NCBI GenBank assembly: GCA_002371315.1
Contig: DFHL01000044.1
Span: forward strand, 1-12,368
Origin: Bacteroidales bacterium UBA3724
Lineage (GTDB): Bacteria; Bacteroidota; Bacteroidia; Bacteroidales; P3
DNA length: 12,368 bases
Reading direction: 5' to 3'
Shown: in pieces, positions 1 to 7,893 of the stretch
How the letters are laid out: the number at the start of each line of letters is the position of its first letter
How positions within the stretch are numbered: the stretch's first letter is position 1
Translations under genes and position numbers: made by a program
Notes under the pieces: generated by a model
The model's input: the letters and a program-made list of their open reading frames with translations, nothing else
Database searches by the model: none
What the model was told of the DNA's origin: nothing

Positions 1-1
1 A

Positions 2-23
2 GTTAAGGTTAAAGTTAAAGTTA
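2..23. repeat. GTTAA-rich repeat upstream of the first gene
   Basis: The left edge carries tandem GTTAAG/GTTAAA units. The 17-bp word at positions 2-18 (GTTAAGGTTAAAGTTAA) recurs exactly, as its reverse complement, at 12030-12046 and 12060-12076 in the intergenic repeat region at the other end of the window. It is therefore one member of an interspersed family rather than a local accident. Its function is unknown. It lies directly upstream of the MutS-like gene. Confidence 0.6.
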
Positions 24-40
24 TACATATATTATTGCGA

Positions 41-1468
41 ATGATATTGCTTAAAGACAAAATATCCGTTGAACCTGGGTTCCAATTTGTTATCGACCAG
101 ATGGAGCTGATGTCGGCGGCGGGAAGGCGACGTATGCTGATGCAGCCGCTGATTACCGACACAGTCGAGCTGGAACGCGAGTACGACAACACAGGGCGCG
201 TCATCGGCTGCCTCGAGCGGGCCGAATGCAAACGCGAAGTCGCCGTTGTGCGCCACCAGCTGATGCAGATGCACGACCTGCAGGGCTCGCTTGCCAACCT
301 GAGCCAAAGAATGGTGATGGAAGAGATAGAGCTGTTCGAAATCAAGAACTTCGCCTTCCTCTGTATGCAGACATCCGCGGCTGCCGCCACGCTCGGCATC
401 GACGACATCACCGCCCTGCCCGACCTGGACAGCGTCTTCAGCCTGCTGGACCCCGACGGGACGCGCATACCCAACTTCTACATCTACGACAGCTACCACC
501 CCGACCTGGGGCCGCTGCGCCGCGAGCTCAAGGCGCGCCAGACCCTGCTGGATAACTGCAAGGGTAGCGACGACGAGCGCGCCGCGCTGCAACGCGAAGT
601 CAACGACCTCTTTGAGCGCCAGAACGCCATACAGCAGCAGGTCGTGGCACGCCTGTCGGACCAGCTGGCAGCCTTCAGCCAGCCGCTGACGACGGCCTAC
701 GAGCGTATGGCCTACACCGACTTCCTTTTTGCCCGGGCCACCCTGGCCGTCGAATGGAAGCTGTGCCGTCCGCGCATTGCCGACAAAGCGCTCGACTTCA
801 AAGCACTGTGGAATCCGCGCCTGCGCCGCCGCAACGAGGAGCTGAAACTGCGCTACCAGCCTCTCGACATCAGCCTCGAGAGCGGCGTGTGCCTCATCAC
901 TGGTGCCAATATGGCAGGCAAGACCGTGACCCTCAAGACGGTAGGCATTGCCCAGATGATGGCGCAGTTTGCGCTGTTCGTCCCCGCCGCCGAGGCGCAG
1001 ACGACGCTGTTCGACGACATCGTCTTCTGCATCGGCGACGAGCAGAACGAGATGAACGGCCTGTCGTCGTTTGCATCGGAGATAACCAAGATCAGCGACA
1101 CCATCACCCGCGCTGAAACCGAGCGCCTGCTGATACTAATCGACGAGCCGGCGCGCACCACCAACCCCGTCGAGGGCAAAGCCATCGTGCAGTCGGTGGC
1201 AACGCTGCTCGACGAACGCCCGTCGACGACGCTCATCACCACGCACTACAGCCAGTTGGGGCTTGCCTGCCGGCGGCTTCGCGTCAAAGGCTTTGTCGAG
1301 GGCCTGGCCGACATACCGCTGACGCCCGAGAACATCAACAGCTTTATGGACTATTCGCTGCTGCCCGACGACAGCGACGAGGTGCCGCAGGAAGCGCTGC
1401 GCATCGCCGCCATACTGCGCTGCAACGCCAAACTGCTGGAAACGGCAAACGATTTCCTGAACCATTGA
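41..1468 (+). CDS. MutS-like ATPase, probable KamC-type aminomutase reactivase
   Basis: A 475-residue protein whose C-terminal half is a MutS-family ABC ATPase. Walker A is GANMAGKT (residues 288-295), Walker B ends in IDEPARTTNP (D368, E369), and the switch histidine is in TTHYSQL (H402). MutS repair proteins have DELGRGTS at Walker B, run to about 800 or more residues and carry an N-terminal mismatch-binding domain. None of that is present here: the N-terminal half (about 1-270) is helical and resembles only the MutS lever/clamp region. Length and the DEPARTTNP signature fit, from memory, the MutS-like KamC proteins coded beside lysine 5,6-aminomutase and thought to act as ATPases reactivating that B12 enzyme. 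The partner genes would lie left of the window and are not seen, so the assignment is inferred. ATG at 41 is preferred to an in-frame TTG at 35. No clear ribosome site is visible. Alternative: a generic MutS-related ATPase of unknown role. Confidence 0.72.
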   Translation: MILLKDKISVEPGFQFVIDQMELMSAAGRRRMLMQPLITDTVELEREYDNTGRVIGCLERAECKREVAVVRHQLMQMHDLQGSLANLSQRMVMEEIELFEIKNFAFLCMQTSAAAATLGIDDITALPDLDSVFSLLDPDGTRIPNFYIYDSYHPDLGPLRRELKARQTLLDNCKGSDDERAALQREVNDLFERQNAIQQQVVARLSDQLAAFSQPLTTAYERMAYTDFLFARATLAVEWKLCRPRIADKALDFKALWNPRLRRRNEELKLRYQPLDISLESGVCLITGANMAGKTVTLKTVGIAQMMAQFALFVPAAEAQTTLFDDIVFCIGDEQNEMNGLSSFASEITKISDTITRAETERLLILIDEPARTTNPVEGKAIVQSVATLLDERPSTTLITTHYSQLGLACRRLRVKGFVEGLADIPLTPENINSFMDYSLLPDDSDEVPQEALRIAAILRCNAKLLETANDFLNH

Positions 1469-1557
1469 GCGGTTTCGGCCACAAAACATACCTTTCTGTA
1501 CGAAATCAAAAAAAATATTAAAAAAAGGCCTTCCGCCGATATTTCAAAAAAAATATG

Positions 1558-1565
1558 TACTTTTG
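1558..1565 (+). promoter_or_regulatory. Bacteroidetes-type -7 box for the C10 protease
   Basis: TACTTTTG matches the Bacteroidetes sigma-ABfr -7 consensus TAnnTTTG exactly and sits 36 bp before the protease start in a very A-rich spacer. No good -33 TTTG is found at the usual 19-21 bp spacing. The match suggests the protease is transcribed separately from the MutS-like gene. Confidence 0.6.
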
Positions 1566-1600
1566 CACAAATTTTCAAAAATAGAAAACAAATCGGAAAA

Positions 1601-3094
1601 ATGAAAAAAATAGGACGTATTCTTTTGTCTGCTATACTTTTAGCAAGCATCGCATCACCCGTTAAAAACGCTGTTGCCGACAATATCGACAGCAAAAAAG
1701 CGCGCCAAGTGGGAGCCTATTTTATGGCTTCGCAGTTTGGCAGCAAGGACATCACAGCCCAGAGCCTGGAACAAGTCTACGAATTCCGCAACGCCGCCAG
1801 CGACATCCCGACGCTCTATGTCTTCAACACCGCCGACAAGCGCGGCTTTGTCATCGTTTCCGGCTCGGACTGCATCAGCCCCATCGTGGCCTACAGCACC
1901 GAAGGCACTTTCGACCCGAACAACATTCCTCCCAATATGCGCTGGTGGCTTGAAGAGCAAGCCGGTCCCATCGCTTTTGCACAGGACAACAATATCGAGG
2001 CCAGCGTCGAGAGCCGCAACGCCTGGAACGAGCTGGAAGAGCAGCGTCTGCCCTACTTCGGCCAGAATTCGAAAGCCGTTACACGCCTGATGAACTCGAC
2101 CTGGAACCAGGAGCCTCTCTACAACTCGATGTGCCCCACCGACAACGGCGGCCAGTGCGTCACCGGCTGCGTGGCAACGGCAATGGCACAGATTATCTAC
2201 TACTGGAGATACCCCCGCGAGGGCCACGGCGCCAAGAGCTATGCCTGGGGCGGTACCGCCCTTACGGTGAACTTCGCCGAGCAGCACTACGACTATGACC
2301 TTATGGCCGACGAGCTGACCTACAATAGCGACCAGGCCACCATCGACGAAGTGGCCAAGCTGAACTACCACGTCGGCGTTTCGGTCGAGATGAGCTACAG
2401 CTCGGAGTCGAGCGGAGCCGTGAGCGAGAAAGTGCCCACCGCGCTGCGCAGATACTTCAAATATGAGGCTGACAGTATGGAGATGATTTCGCGTACTGAC
2501 GCCAAATACTACAACGCCAACAGCTACAACAGCCCGAACGCCAAGGACACCAACTGGGTGAACGACATCAAGAAGCAGATTATGATGGGCCGTCCGGTCT
2601 ACTATGCCGGATATGCTCCCAACAGTGGCCTGCACGCCCGCCACGCCTTTGTGTGCGACGGATGGAACTCGGTGGCCCAGACGATGCACTTCAACTGGGG
2701 CTGGGGCGGAAACGGCGACTGCTGGTGCAACGTCTATCGCTCAAACCTGCAAGCCCGCGGTATGGGATACACCTTCACCGACGAGCACAGAGCCCTGCTT
2801 GGCATCACGCCGCCCAAGGACAGCATCGCAAGTTCCGTTGCCATACAGACGGTAAGCGATCCCTTTGCAACCGAAATCTATCCCAACCCCGCCAACAGCC
2901 AAATCACAGTCTGCTACAACCTTGAAGGCAGCAACAGCGTTGATATGCAAATCTTCGACGCCACCGGCCGCGAGGTGCGCCGCATCGCCCTGGCTCCGTC
3001 GTCGAACCAGGTGACCGTGACGGTCGACGGCCTGCAGCCCGGCATCTACATCTGCCGTCTGCAAGGATACAGCCGCAAGTTTGTCGTGAAATAA
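1601..3094 (+). CDS. Secreted C10 cysteine protease (streptopain/interpain A type) with T9SS C-terminal tail
   Basis: A 497-residue secreted papain-fold protease of family C10, the family of streptococcal SpeB, Prevotella interpain A and Porphyromonas PrtT. Residues 1-26 form a Sec signal peptide (MKKIGRILLSAILLASIASP...). About 27-150 is the inhibitory propeptide, which in relatives is removed to activate the zymogen. The catalytic domain has the nucleophile in TGCVATAMAQ (C190), the histidine in ARHAFVCDGW (H348) and the conserved FNWGWGG (364-370). After about residue 420 comes a type A sorting domain (IYPNPANSQITVCYN, then GLQPGIYICRLQ, ending KFVVK), the signal for type IX secretion and surface attachment. 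Expected role: extracellular protein degradation or nutrient capture. The active site is intact and length is normal for the family. It is flanked by its own promoter box and a downstream terminator. Confidence 0.93.
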   Translation: MKKIGRILLSAILLASIASPVKNAVADNIDSKKARQVGAYFMASQFGSKDITAQSLEQVYEFRNAASDIPTLYVFNTADKRGFVIVSGSDCISPIVAYSTEGTFDPNNIPPNMRWWLEEQAGPIAFAQDNNIEASVESRNAWNELEEQRLPYFGQNSKAVTRLMNSTWNQEPLYNSMCPTDNGGQCVTGCVATAMAQIIYYWRYPREGHGAKSYAWGGTALTVNFAEQHYDYDLMADELTYNSDQATIDEVAKLNYHVGVSVEMSYSSESSGAVSEKVPTALRRYFKYEADSMEMISRTDAKYYNANSYNSPNAKDTNWVNDIKKQIMMGRPVYYAGYAPNSGLHARHAFVCDGWNSVAQTMHFNWGWGGNGDCWCNVYRSNLQARGMGYTFTDEHRALLGITPPKDSIASSVAIQTVSDPFATEIYPNPANSQITVCYNLEGSNSVDMQIFDATGREVRRIALAPSSNQVTVTVDGLQPGIYICRLQGYSRKFVVK

Positions 3095-3180
3095 CGCGGC
3101 CCTACCGGCTGACGGTCACAACAAAGATGACTGCAGCCGAAACAAACGACAAGACTTTTCTTTCATAATGCTTTCAAAAT

Positions 3181-3216
3181 GCCTCGAAAAGCAATGTCTT
3201 TTCGGGGCTTTTTTTT
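3181..3216 (+). terminator. Intrinsic terminator after the C10 protease
   Basis: An 11-bp stem (GCCTCGAAAAG with CTTTTCGGGGC, one T-G wobble), a 6-nt loop (CAATGT) and eight T residues. It lies 86 bp after the protease stop and ends 46 bp before the next gene. It overlaps a spurious upstream ATG (3179) of the following reading frame. Confidence 0.85.
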
Positions 3217-3262
3217 CACCTTCCCCGCATTATCCCACAGAATATCGACAAACGGCAACATT

Positions 3263-4090
3263 ATGAAAAAATACTTTTTACTTACGATTTTTGCATTCTA
3301 TGCTTTTTCCATTCATTGTCAAGAAAACAGAAACAAGATGAATACAGAACGGCTCACCTATTTCAGCTTCGACCATCATAATTCTATGGTCCTGTATGCA
3401 GGAGAAAAATACGAAGTCAGTACAGCTGGCGACGGACGCGTCCTTGTCGTTATCGACGAAGGATTTCCCGGCGAGAAGAGGTTTTACCTTGACGACTCAG
3501 TCATTTTCGACGAGCTGCTGACGATAGTGAAGGCTTACAAGATGGACGAATACGGAGCCTACTACCAGCCCGAAATACAGGTGTTCGATGGCGACTCGTG
3601 GAATTTGTACTACAAGTACGATTCAAGACGCACCGTCAGCTCGGGAGGCTATATGGCCTGGCCCGACAACTACCACGATGCCCGTCACGCCCTGAGCAAC
3701 TACTTCAAGAAATGGCGCGAATACCAGGATGGAGTTCTGGTGATGGACTATTTCAAGTTCACCTGCAAAAACAACAGGGGCCGCGACATAGAATATGTCC
3801 TGGAACGAGGTGCCGACGAGGCCTTGCTGACCATCCGCGACGCCGAAAAAGGGATCGACCTGAAGACAACGGTGAGCAACGACCAAATGGACAACCTTCA
3901 GCGGGTTGCCAATGCCGCACAACTGAAAAATGATATATACGACTACCACACCGACGACGAGAATGCCACACGCTGCACCTATTATGTGCGCTACAACACG
4001 GGCGACACCATTAGCGGATACACCTGCCATACACAATATCCAGGCCGCAAGGAGACCGCCATTTTTGATTTCTTCAGCCATTGGCAATAA
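3263..4090 (+). CDS. Exported protein of unknown function with an internal domain duplication
   Basis: A 275-residue protein that I do not recognise. It begins with a typical Sec signal peptide (MKKYFLLTIFAFYAFSIHCQ). The Cys is not in a good lipobox (S-I-H-C). The mature part looks like two divergent copies of one domain of about 115-120 residues: about 31-151 and about 161-274. Shared landmarks are YFSF/YFKF at the start, a strand-rich stretch, a helix (FDELLTIVKAYKMDEYGAYY and MDNLQRVANAAQLKNDIYDY), then LYYKYDSRRTVSSGGY / TYYVRYNTGDTISGYT, and closure with NYFKKW / DFFSHW. The mature part carries few cysteines and no catalytic motif. The start at 3263 is chosen because it gives the signal peptide; an upstream in-frame ATG at 3179 lies inside the preceding terminator. 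It is the next gene after a C10 protease, a place where inhibitors or partners sometimes occur, but nothing in the sequence shows such a link. A terminator lies between the two. Confidence 0.8.
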   Translation: MKKYFLLTIFAFYAFSIHCQENRNKMNTERLTYFSFDHHNSMVLYAGEKYEVSTAGDGRVLVVIDEGFPGEKRFYLDDSVIFDELLTIVKAYKMDEYGAYYQPEIQVFDGDSWNLYYKYDSRRTVSSGGYMAWPDNYHDARHALSNYFKKWREYQDGVLVMDYFKFTCKNNRGRDIEYVLERGADEALLTIRDAEKGIDLKTTVSNDQMDNLQRVANAAQLKNDIYDYHTDDENATRCTYYVRYNTGDTISGYTCHTQYPGRKETAIFDFFSHWQ

Positions 4091-4136
4091 AAGAAGCAAG
4101 TCTGCGCAGGGATGGTTTCCCGAAGCACAACTGCAG

Positions 4137-4177
4137 AAAAAAGAAAGATGCACCAACGATGCATCTTTCTTTTTTTT
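4137..4177 (+). terminator. Strong intrinsic terminator, probably bidirectional
   Basis: A perfect stem with core AAAGAAAGATGCA / TGCATCTTTCTTT and a 7-nt loop (CCAACGA) is followed by a run of eight T. The left arm starts with six A, so the hairpin can also end minus-strand transcripts. It closes the transcript of the duplicated-domain protein. Confidence 0.9.
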
Positions 4178-4249
4178 GGTTTCAACACACTATTGTTAAT
4201 ACTTTTACGTTATCTGTATCAAACAATTACATTTTAAACAGTACTTTTA
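4175..4249 (+). promoter_or_regulatory. Possible promoter(s) for the exbB-exbD-tonB cluster
   Basis: Two TACTTTTA boxes (4200-4207 and 4242-4249) each match the Bacteroidetes -7 consensus TAnnTTTG except for the last base. The first has TTTG at 4175-4178, 21 bp upstream, which fits a -33 box, though it overlaps the T tract of the preceding terminator. The second has no clear -33 box but lies 30 bp before the exbB start. Which one works is not decided by sequence. Confidence 0.4.
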
Positions 4250-4279
4250 CAGAAAAATACAAACTAAAAATAAGTAAAT

Positions 4280-4954
4280 ATGTCACTGATCAACAGCATC
4301 TTGCTTCAAGCCGACCCCGCTGAGGTGGCCGAAAAAATCTCTGTTCTGACCCTCGCCACCAAAGGTGGATGGGTGATGATTGTCCTTGTCTGCCTGTTAG
4401 TTCTGGCACTCTACATCTCGATTGAGCGCTATCTGGTGTTGAACCACGCCCTGAAAGACGACTCGACAAACTTTATGAACAACATCCGCGAATATGTCCA
4501 CAAGGGCGACATCGACGGTGCCCGCACGCTGGCCAAATCGACCGACACTTCGATTGGCCGTATGGTTGCCAAGGGCCTGTCGCGACTGGGCCGTCCGCTC
4601 AGCGACATCCAGACGGCTGTAGAGAACGAGGGCAAACTGGAAGTGGCAAAGCTGGAAAAAGGCGTATCGCTGGTGGCCACGGTGGCCTCGTTGGGACCTA
4701 TGATCGGTTTCCTTGGCACGGTGACAGGTATGGTCAAGGCGTTCCAGGATATGGCCCACGCCGGCAACAATATTGACATACAACTGCTTTCGACCGGTAT
4801 CTACGAGGCAATGGTCACCACCATCGGCGGCCTCATCGTCGGTATCATAGCCTATTTCCTCTACAATCTGCTCGTCAGCCGCATCAACAAAGTGGTTATG
4901 GAACTCGAGGTGCGTTCGATGCAGTTTATGGACCTGCTGCACGAGCCGGCCTGA
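4280..4954 (+). CDS. exbB: MotA/TolQ/ExbB proton-channel protein
   Basis: A 224-residue inner-membrane protein with the three-helix layout of ExbB/TolQ: helices at about 29-49, 128-150 and 175-199, and a cytoplasmic domain between the first two. The family signature GPMIGFLGTVTGM (139-151) is in the second helix, and the third opens with a conserved Thr-rich stretch (MVTTIGGLIVG). With ExbD it forms the proton-driven motor that powers TonB at outer-membrane transporters. exbD and a TonB-family gene follow directly on the same strand, which supports an ExbB rather than a MotA role. ExbB and TolQ cannot be told apart with certainty from sequence alone. The start ATG has an A-rich leader and no evident Shine-Dalgarno. 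Confidence 0.93.
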   Translation: MSLINSILLQADPAEVAEKISVLTLATKGGWVMIVLVCLLVLALYISIERYLVLNHALKDDSTNFMNNIREYVHKGDIDGARTLAKSTDTSIGRMVAKGLSRLGRPLSDIQTAVENEGKLEVAKLEKGVSLVATVASLGPMIGFLGTVTGMVKAFQDMAHAGNNIDIQLLSTGIYEAMVTTIGGLIVGIIAYFLYNLLVSRINKVVMELEVRSMQFMDLLHEPA

Positions 4955-5024
4955 AAAAGTTGATAGTTGCAGACTCCTGCCAACGCATCAACAATGATCA
5001 TATCAACATATAAACAGATAGAAT

Positions 5025-5504
5025 ATGATTAAAAGTCAAAACCAAATAAGAATAGAGACAGGCTCCTCGTCGATGTCCGACCTGGTGTTCCTGTTGCTTA
5101 TCTTCTTTATGCTCACTTCGACGCTCATCAGCCCCAACGCCGTGAAGCTGTTCCTGCCCGAAAGCAACAACAAGACGATGGCCAAAGAGAGCGTGACAAT
5201 CTATATTTCAGACCTCGGCCTTGGTGGCGACGAAAGTTCGCCGCTGGCACGCTGCCAGTTCCAGATCGACGACACGCCGCTGTCGGCCACGATGGGACAG
5301 GACCTTGTCGACGAAATGAAGAGCGTTCTTACTACCGAGTTGAGCCGCCTGGCACCTGGCGACCCCGAAGCCGGCGTCTTTGTCCGCGCCGACCAAACAG
5401 TCGATGTGCAGTACATCGTCAACGTCATCGACGCCGTCAACCAGATCAACAAGGAGCAGGACACGAAGCATAAAGTTGTGCTCGGCACCAAACAAGCAAG
5501 TTGA
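5025..5504 (+). CDS. exbD: Biopolymer transport protein ExbD/TolR
   Basis: A 159-residue protein with one N-terminal membrane helix (about 19-34) and a periplasmic domain. The helix begins with the conserved aspartate (D19 in SMSDLVFLLLIFFM) that carries protons in ExbD/TolR. The short cytoplasmic start followed by TSTLISPNAVKLFLPES is typical of Bacteroidetes ExbD. The C-terminal part (VFVRADQTVDVQYIVNVIDA) matches the periplasmic fold. It lies 70 bp after exbB and 38 bp before tonB. Many Bacteroidetes clusters, as I recall them, carry two ExbD copies; only one is present here. Confidence 0.93.
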   Translation: MIKSQNQIRIETGSSSMSDLVFLLLIFFMLTSTLISPNAVKLFLPESNNKTMAKESVTIYISDLGLGGDESSPLARCQFQIDDTPLSATMGQDLVDEMKSVLTTELSRLAPGDPEAGVFVRADQTVDVQYIVNVIDAVNQINKEQDTKHKVVLGTKQAS

Positions 5505-5542
5505 AAGCGGAAGCTTTAAACCTTAAACTATAAACTACAACA

Positions 5543-6337
5543 ATGCAACAGGAAAAGAAAGACAAAACGATATCGGCAGTCAGCACAGCATTGATTATGC
5601 TGATGGCTGTGCTGCTGTGCTCGTGGATTGGCTACAAGCTGCCCAACCCACCAATCGAGGAGGAAGGTATGGGCGTGGCCGGCGAGGTGCTGGGCGAAAT
5701 CGAGGGCTTTGGCAACAACGACAATGCTACCTTCGACGACAACAGCGCAGCGGCCCCTGCAACATCGGCACCCGACGAAAGCTACACCACAGGCCAGGAG
5801 CCAACTCCGGTTGCAAAGGCTCCCAAGAAAGAAGACAAGCCAGTCCCAGCCACCAAACCCGAACCGGCAAAGACGGCTTCGGACAATACCAGCACATCAC
5901 CTTCGGAAAACACACAACCTACCACCAACCCCAACGCCACCTTCAAAGGGCGCAAAAACGGCAACGGCAGCGAGGGTAAAGGCACCGCCACCGGCAGCGG
6001 ACAGGCTGGCAGCCCCGACGGCACACAGGGTGCCCAGGGCGGCAGCGGCAAAGGCAATGGCGCCAGCTACAGCCTTGGTGGACGCAGCCTGCGCGGAACG
6101 CTACCAACGCCAAGCTATACCAGTCCCAAAGACGGCAACGTGGTTGTGGAGATTTGGGTCAACCAGGATGGCGTTGTTGTTGACGTCAGCGCACCCGCCA
6201 AAGGTTCCTACAACTACGACAACGCGATGGTAGAAGCGGCAAAAAAAGCCGCTCGCAGCGCCCATTTCAACGCCGACAAGAGTGCAACCGAAAAACAAAA
6301 AGGCACCATCACCTACAAATTCCGTCACGTTGGATAG
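5543..6337 (+). CDS. tonB: TonB-family energy transducer
   Basis: A 264-residue protein with the TonB layout: a short cytoplasmic start, one membrane anchor (about 12-30), a long flexible periplasmic linker (about 38-177) first rich in Pro, Lys, Ala and Thr and then in Gly and Ser, and a compact C-terminal domain (about 178-264) of the TonB C-terminal type. The latter contains GNVVVEIWVNQDGVVVDVS, AMVEAAKKAARSAHFNAD and GTITYKFRHV. It should carry the force generated by ExbB-ExbD to TonB-dependent receptors in the outer membrane. Its place directly after exbB and exbD supports this. The linker has an unusually Gly-rich second half (GSGQAGSPDGTQGAQGGSGK). The cognate receptor is not in the window. 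Confidence 0.88.
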   Translation: MQQEKKDKTISAVSTALIMLMAVLLCSWIGYKLPNPPIEEEGMGVAGEVLGEIEGFGNNDNATFDDNSAAAPATSAPDESYTTGQEPTPVAKAPKKEDKPVPATKPEPAKTASDNTSTSPSENTQPTTNPNATFKGRKNGNGSEGKGTATGSGQAGSPDGTQGAQGGSGKGNGASYSLGGRSLRGTLPTPSYTSPKDGNVVVEIWVNQDGVVVDVSAPAKGSYNYDNAMVEAAKKAARSAHFNADKSATEKQKGTITYKFRHVG

Positions 6338-6385
6338 AAAATAATAGGGGAAACGCAATATTTTCAAACAAACAAATACTAAAGA

Positions 6386-6928
6386 ATGTTAACCAAAGAG
6401 CGGGAACAACAGATTGTGCAGGAAATCCTGACCGGCGACAAGGAGCAGTACGCCCTTATCGTCCGTGAATATCAAGGTACCGTCGCCAATCTCTGCTATC
6501 GCTTGGTGGGAAACAAACTGGATATCGACGAGGTCACGCAGCAGGTCTTTGTAGAACTGTACACCGCCCTGCCGCGCTTCCGACACGAATCGCAGTTGAG
6601 TACTTTCATATACCGCATCACTGTCAACATCGTATCAAAAATGCTCAAGCACGAAAGCCGTTTTGTGTCCTACGACGGCTCGCAAGAGAACAACAACCGG
6701 GAATACCAGCATTCGCGCGAAGAGCAACTGATGAAAGAAGAACAGACACGACGGCTGCACCAGGCCATCGGACAGCTGAAGCACGAACAACGCACCGCCC
6801 TGGTGCTATATGCCTTCAACGACTTCTCCTACAACGACATCGCCGACGTGATGCAAGTATCACTCTCCAAAGTGGAATCACTAATATTTCGCGCGAAAAA
6901 GAACCTGCAAAAAATGATGACACAATGA
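6386..6928 (+). CDS. ECF-type RNA polymerase sigma factor
   Basis: A 180-residue sigma-70 family protein of the extracytoplasmic-function group. Region 2 spans about 15-90 (ALIVREYQGTVANLCYRLVG, DEVTQQVFVELYTALPRFR, LSTFIYRITVNIVSKML). A charged linker rich in Glu, Gln and Arg (about 95-125) is followed by region 4 (about 126-176: GQLKHEQRTALVLYAFNDFS, then DIADVMQVSLSKVESLIFRA), a helix-turn-helix for the -35 element. Region 3 is absent, as in all ECF factors. Its stop overlaps the next start by 4 nt (ATGA), the usual sign of translational coupling between a sigma factor and its anti-sigma factor. It lies 48 bp behind tonB with no terminator between, so it may be co-transcribed with exbB-exbD-tonB. 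Its targets are unknown. Confidence 0.92.
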   Translation: MLTKEREQQIVQEILTGDKEQYALIVREYQGTVANLCYRLVGNKLDIDEVTQQVFVELYTALPRFRHESQLSTFIYRITVNIVSKMLKHESRFVSYDGSQENNNREYQHSREEQLMKEEQTRRLHQAIGQLKHEQRTALVLYAFNDFSYNDIADVMQVSLSKVESLIFRAKKNLQKMMTQ

Positions 6929-7320
6929 CTAACGCCAACGAGAAAAAGAGCACAGACCTGTGGTTTGAGCAGCAGCTTGAGGCCATACGACAAATCAAGC
7001 CAGACCACACACCCGACGTCACCGACGCCGTGATGCGACGCATCGCCTCTATGCCACAGCCTATGGCTATGGCTCTGCCGCAGGCTGCCAAGCGGCGCCC
7101 GTTGCGCATTGTCAGCAGCCTTGCCGCCGCCTGCTTCGCCGGCGCAGCAATAGTCACACTGGTCATCTCGCGCTTCGACGGAGGCGCACGCGCAGCCAAC
7201 ATAAGCACCGATATGGGCAACCGCGTGTTTGAAATCTACCAATACTGCAACGACTACGCCTGCGAAGAAAACATCGAAAGTCCAGCATACTACGACAATC
7301 CGCTGGCAGACTTCATCTGA
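6925..7320 (+). CDS. Putative one-TM anti-sigma factor
   Basis: A 131-residue protein with one membrane segment (about 60-82: LRIVSSLAAACFAGAAIVTLV). About 58 cytoplasmic residues precede it, including a helix of the kind that binds sigma factors (WFEQQLEAIRQI, DAVMRRIASM), and a short tail of about 47 residues follows, predicted periplasmic. The assignment as anti-sigma factor rests mainly on the 4-nt overlap with the ECF sigma gene and on this topology. It has no zinc-binding HxxxCxxC motif and no FecR domain, so it belongs to neither common class. The tail carries a C-x4-C pair (C108 and C113 in YCNDYACEE), a possible disulfide or metal site. It could sense envelope state together with the downstream Spy-like protein. 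Confidence 0.7.
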   Translation: MTNANEKKSTDLWFEQQLEAIRQIKPDHTPDVTDAVMRRIASMPQPMAMALPQAAKRRPLRIVSSLAAACFAGAAIVTLVISRFDGGARAANISTDMGNRVFEIYQYCNDYACEENIESPAYYDNPLADFI

Positions 7321-7432
7321 TTGAAGCCCAACGATGTTTGGTCGCAGTTTTACAGACAAAAGCCATCATTTTCGTCACATCTGACCATTTACTAATCATC
7401 AAACATAGAACAAGGAATTAGCGTTATCAATT

Positions 7433-7891
7433 ATGAAACAACTAATCATCACAGCAATTCTCATCTGCTTGGCGGTGGGAACAAAGGCACAGCCCAGTGC
7501 TATGTCTCCCAAGGAGGACAATGTGGAGATAGCCGATTTCATATCCGACCTCTCCAAAGCGCAAAAATCCAAAATCGACCTGATCACCAAACGATCGACC
7601 AAAATCATTGACAACTACCGCCAGCAGTTGCACAATGTCCGCGACAGCATCCGCACCTTTATGGATCTGCCCAATGACAACAGTCCAATCCTCTTTCCTC
7701 TCTACGAGCGCGAAGGGCGTCTGCAAACCGAAATCAGCAAGGAATACTACCGCTGCAAACTGGCTATCGACAAAGTCCTGACCCCAGAACAGCAACGCGC
7801 CCTGAAGGAAAAAATGGGCAAAAACCGCCAATCAAAGCATAAAAAAGGAACTCCAGCCGCCGGCCCCAACAAGCAACAGGCGAGAAAATAG
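7433..7891 (+). CDS. Small periplasmic Spy/CpxP-like (LTXXQ) protein
   Basis: A 152-residue exported protein. Residues 1-19 form a Sec signal peptide ending TKA-QPS. The mature part is all-helical and highly charged, with an LTPEQQRALKEKMG motif at about 116-129. This is the LTxxQ signature of Spy, CpxP and ZraP, small periplasmic proteins that bind unfolded proteins or metals and modulate envelope-stress signalling. The C-terminal tail (about 130-152) is rich in Lys, Arg, Gln and Pro. It follows the sigma/anti-sigma pair after 112 bp, so a role as sensor or effector in that circuit is likely but inferred. It may also be driven by a promoter in that gap, where I see no clear -7 box. Only one motif copy is visible, so membership is moderate. 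Confidence 0.65.
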   Translation: MKQLIITAILICLAVGTKAQPSAMSPKEDNVEIADFISDLSKAQKSKIDLITKRSTKIIDNYRQQLHNVRDSIRTFMDLPNDNSPILFPLYEREGRLQTEISKEYYRCKLAIDKVLTPEQQRALKEKMGKNRQSKHKKGTPAAGPNKQQARK

Positions 7892-7893
7892 AA

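Noticed and set aside
1655..2689. Long minus-strand open frame (344 codons)
   Set aside because: It lies opposite the C10 protease, whose motifs are intact; it is an effect of GC-rich codon bias and has low-complexity Val/Gly/Ala composition.
3179..3262. Extended start for the duplicated-domain protein at 3179
   Set aside because: The region is an intrinsic terminator and would place 28 residues before a clear signal peptide; the ATG at 3263 is better.
3263..3322. Lipoprotein signal with Cys in IHCQ
   Set aside because: Position -1 is His and -3 is Ser, which does not fit a lipobox.
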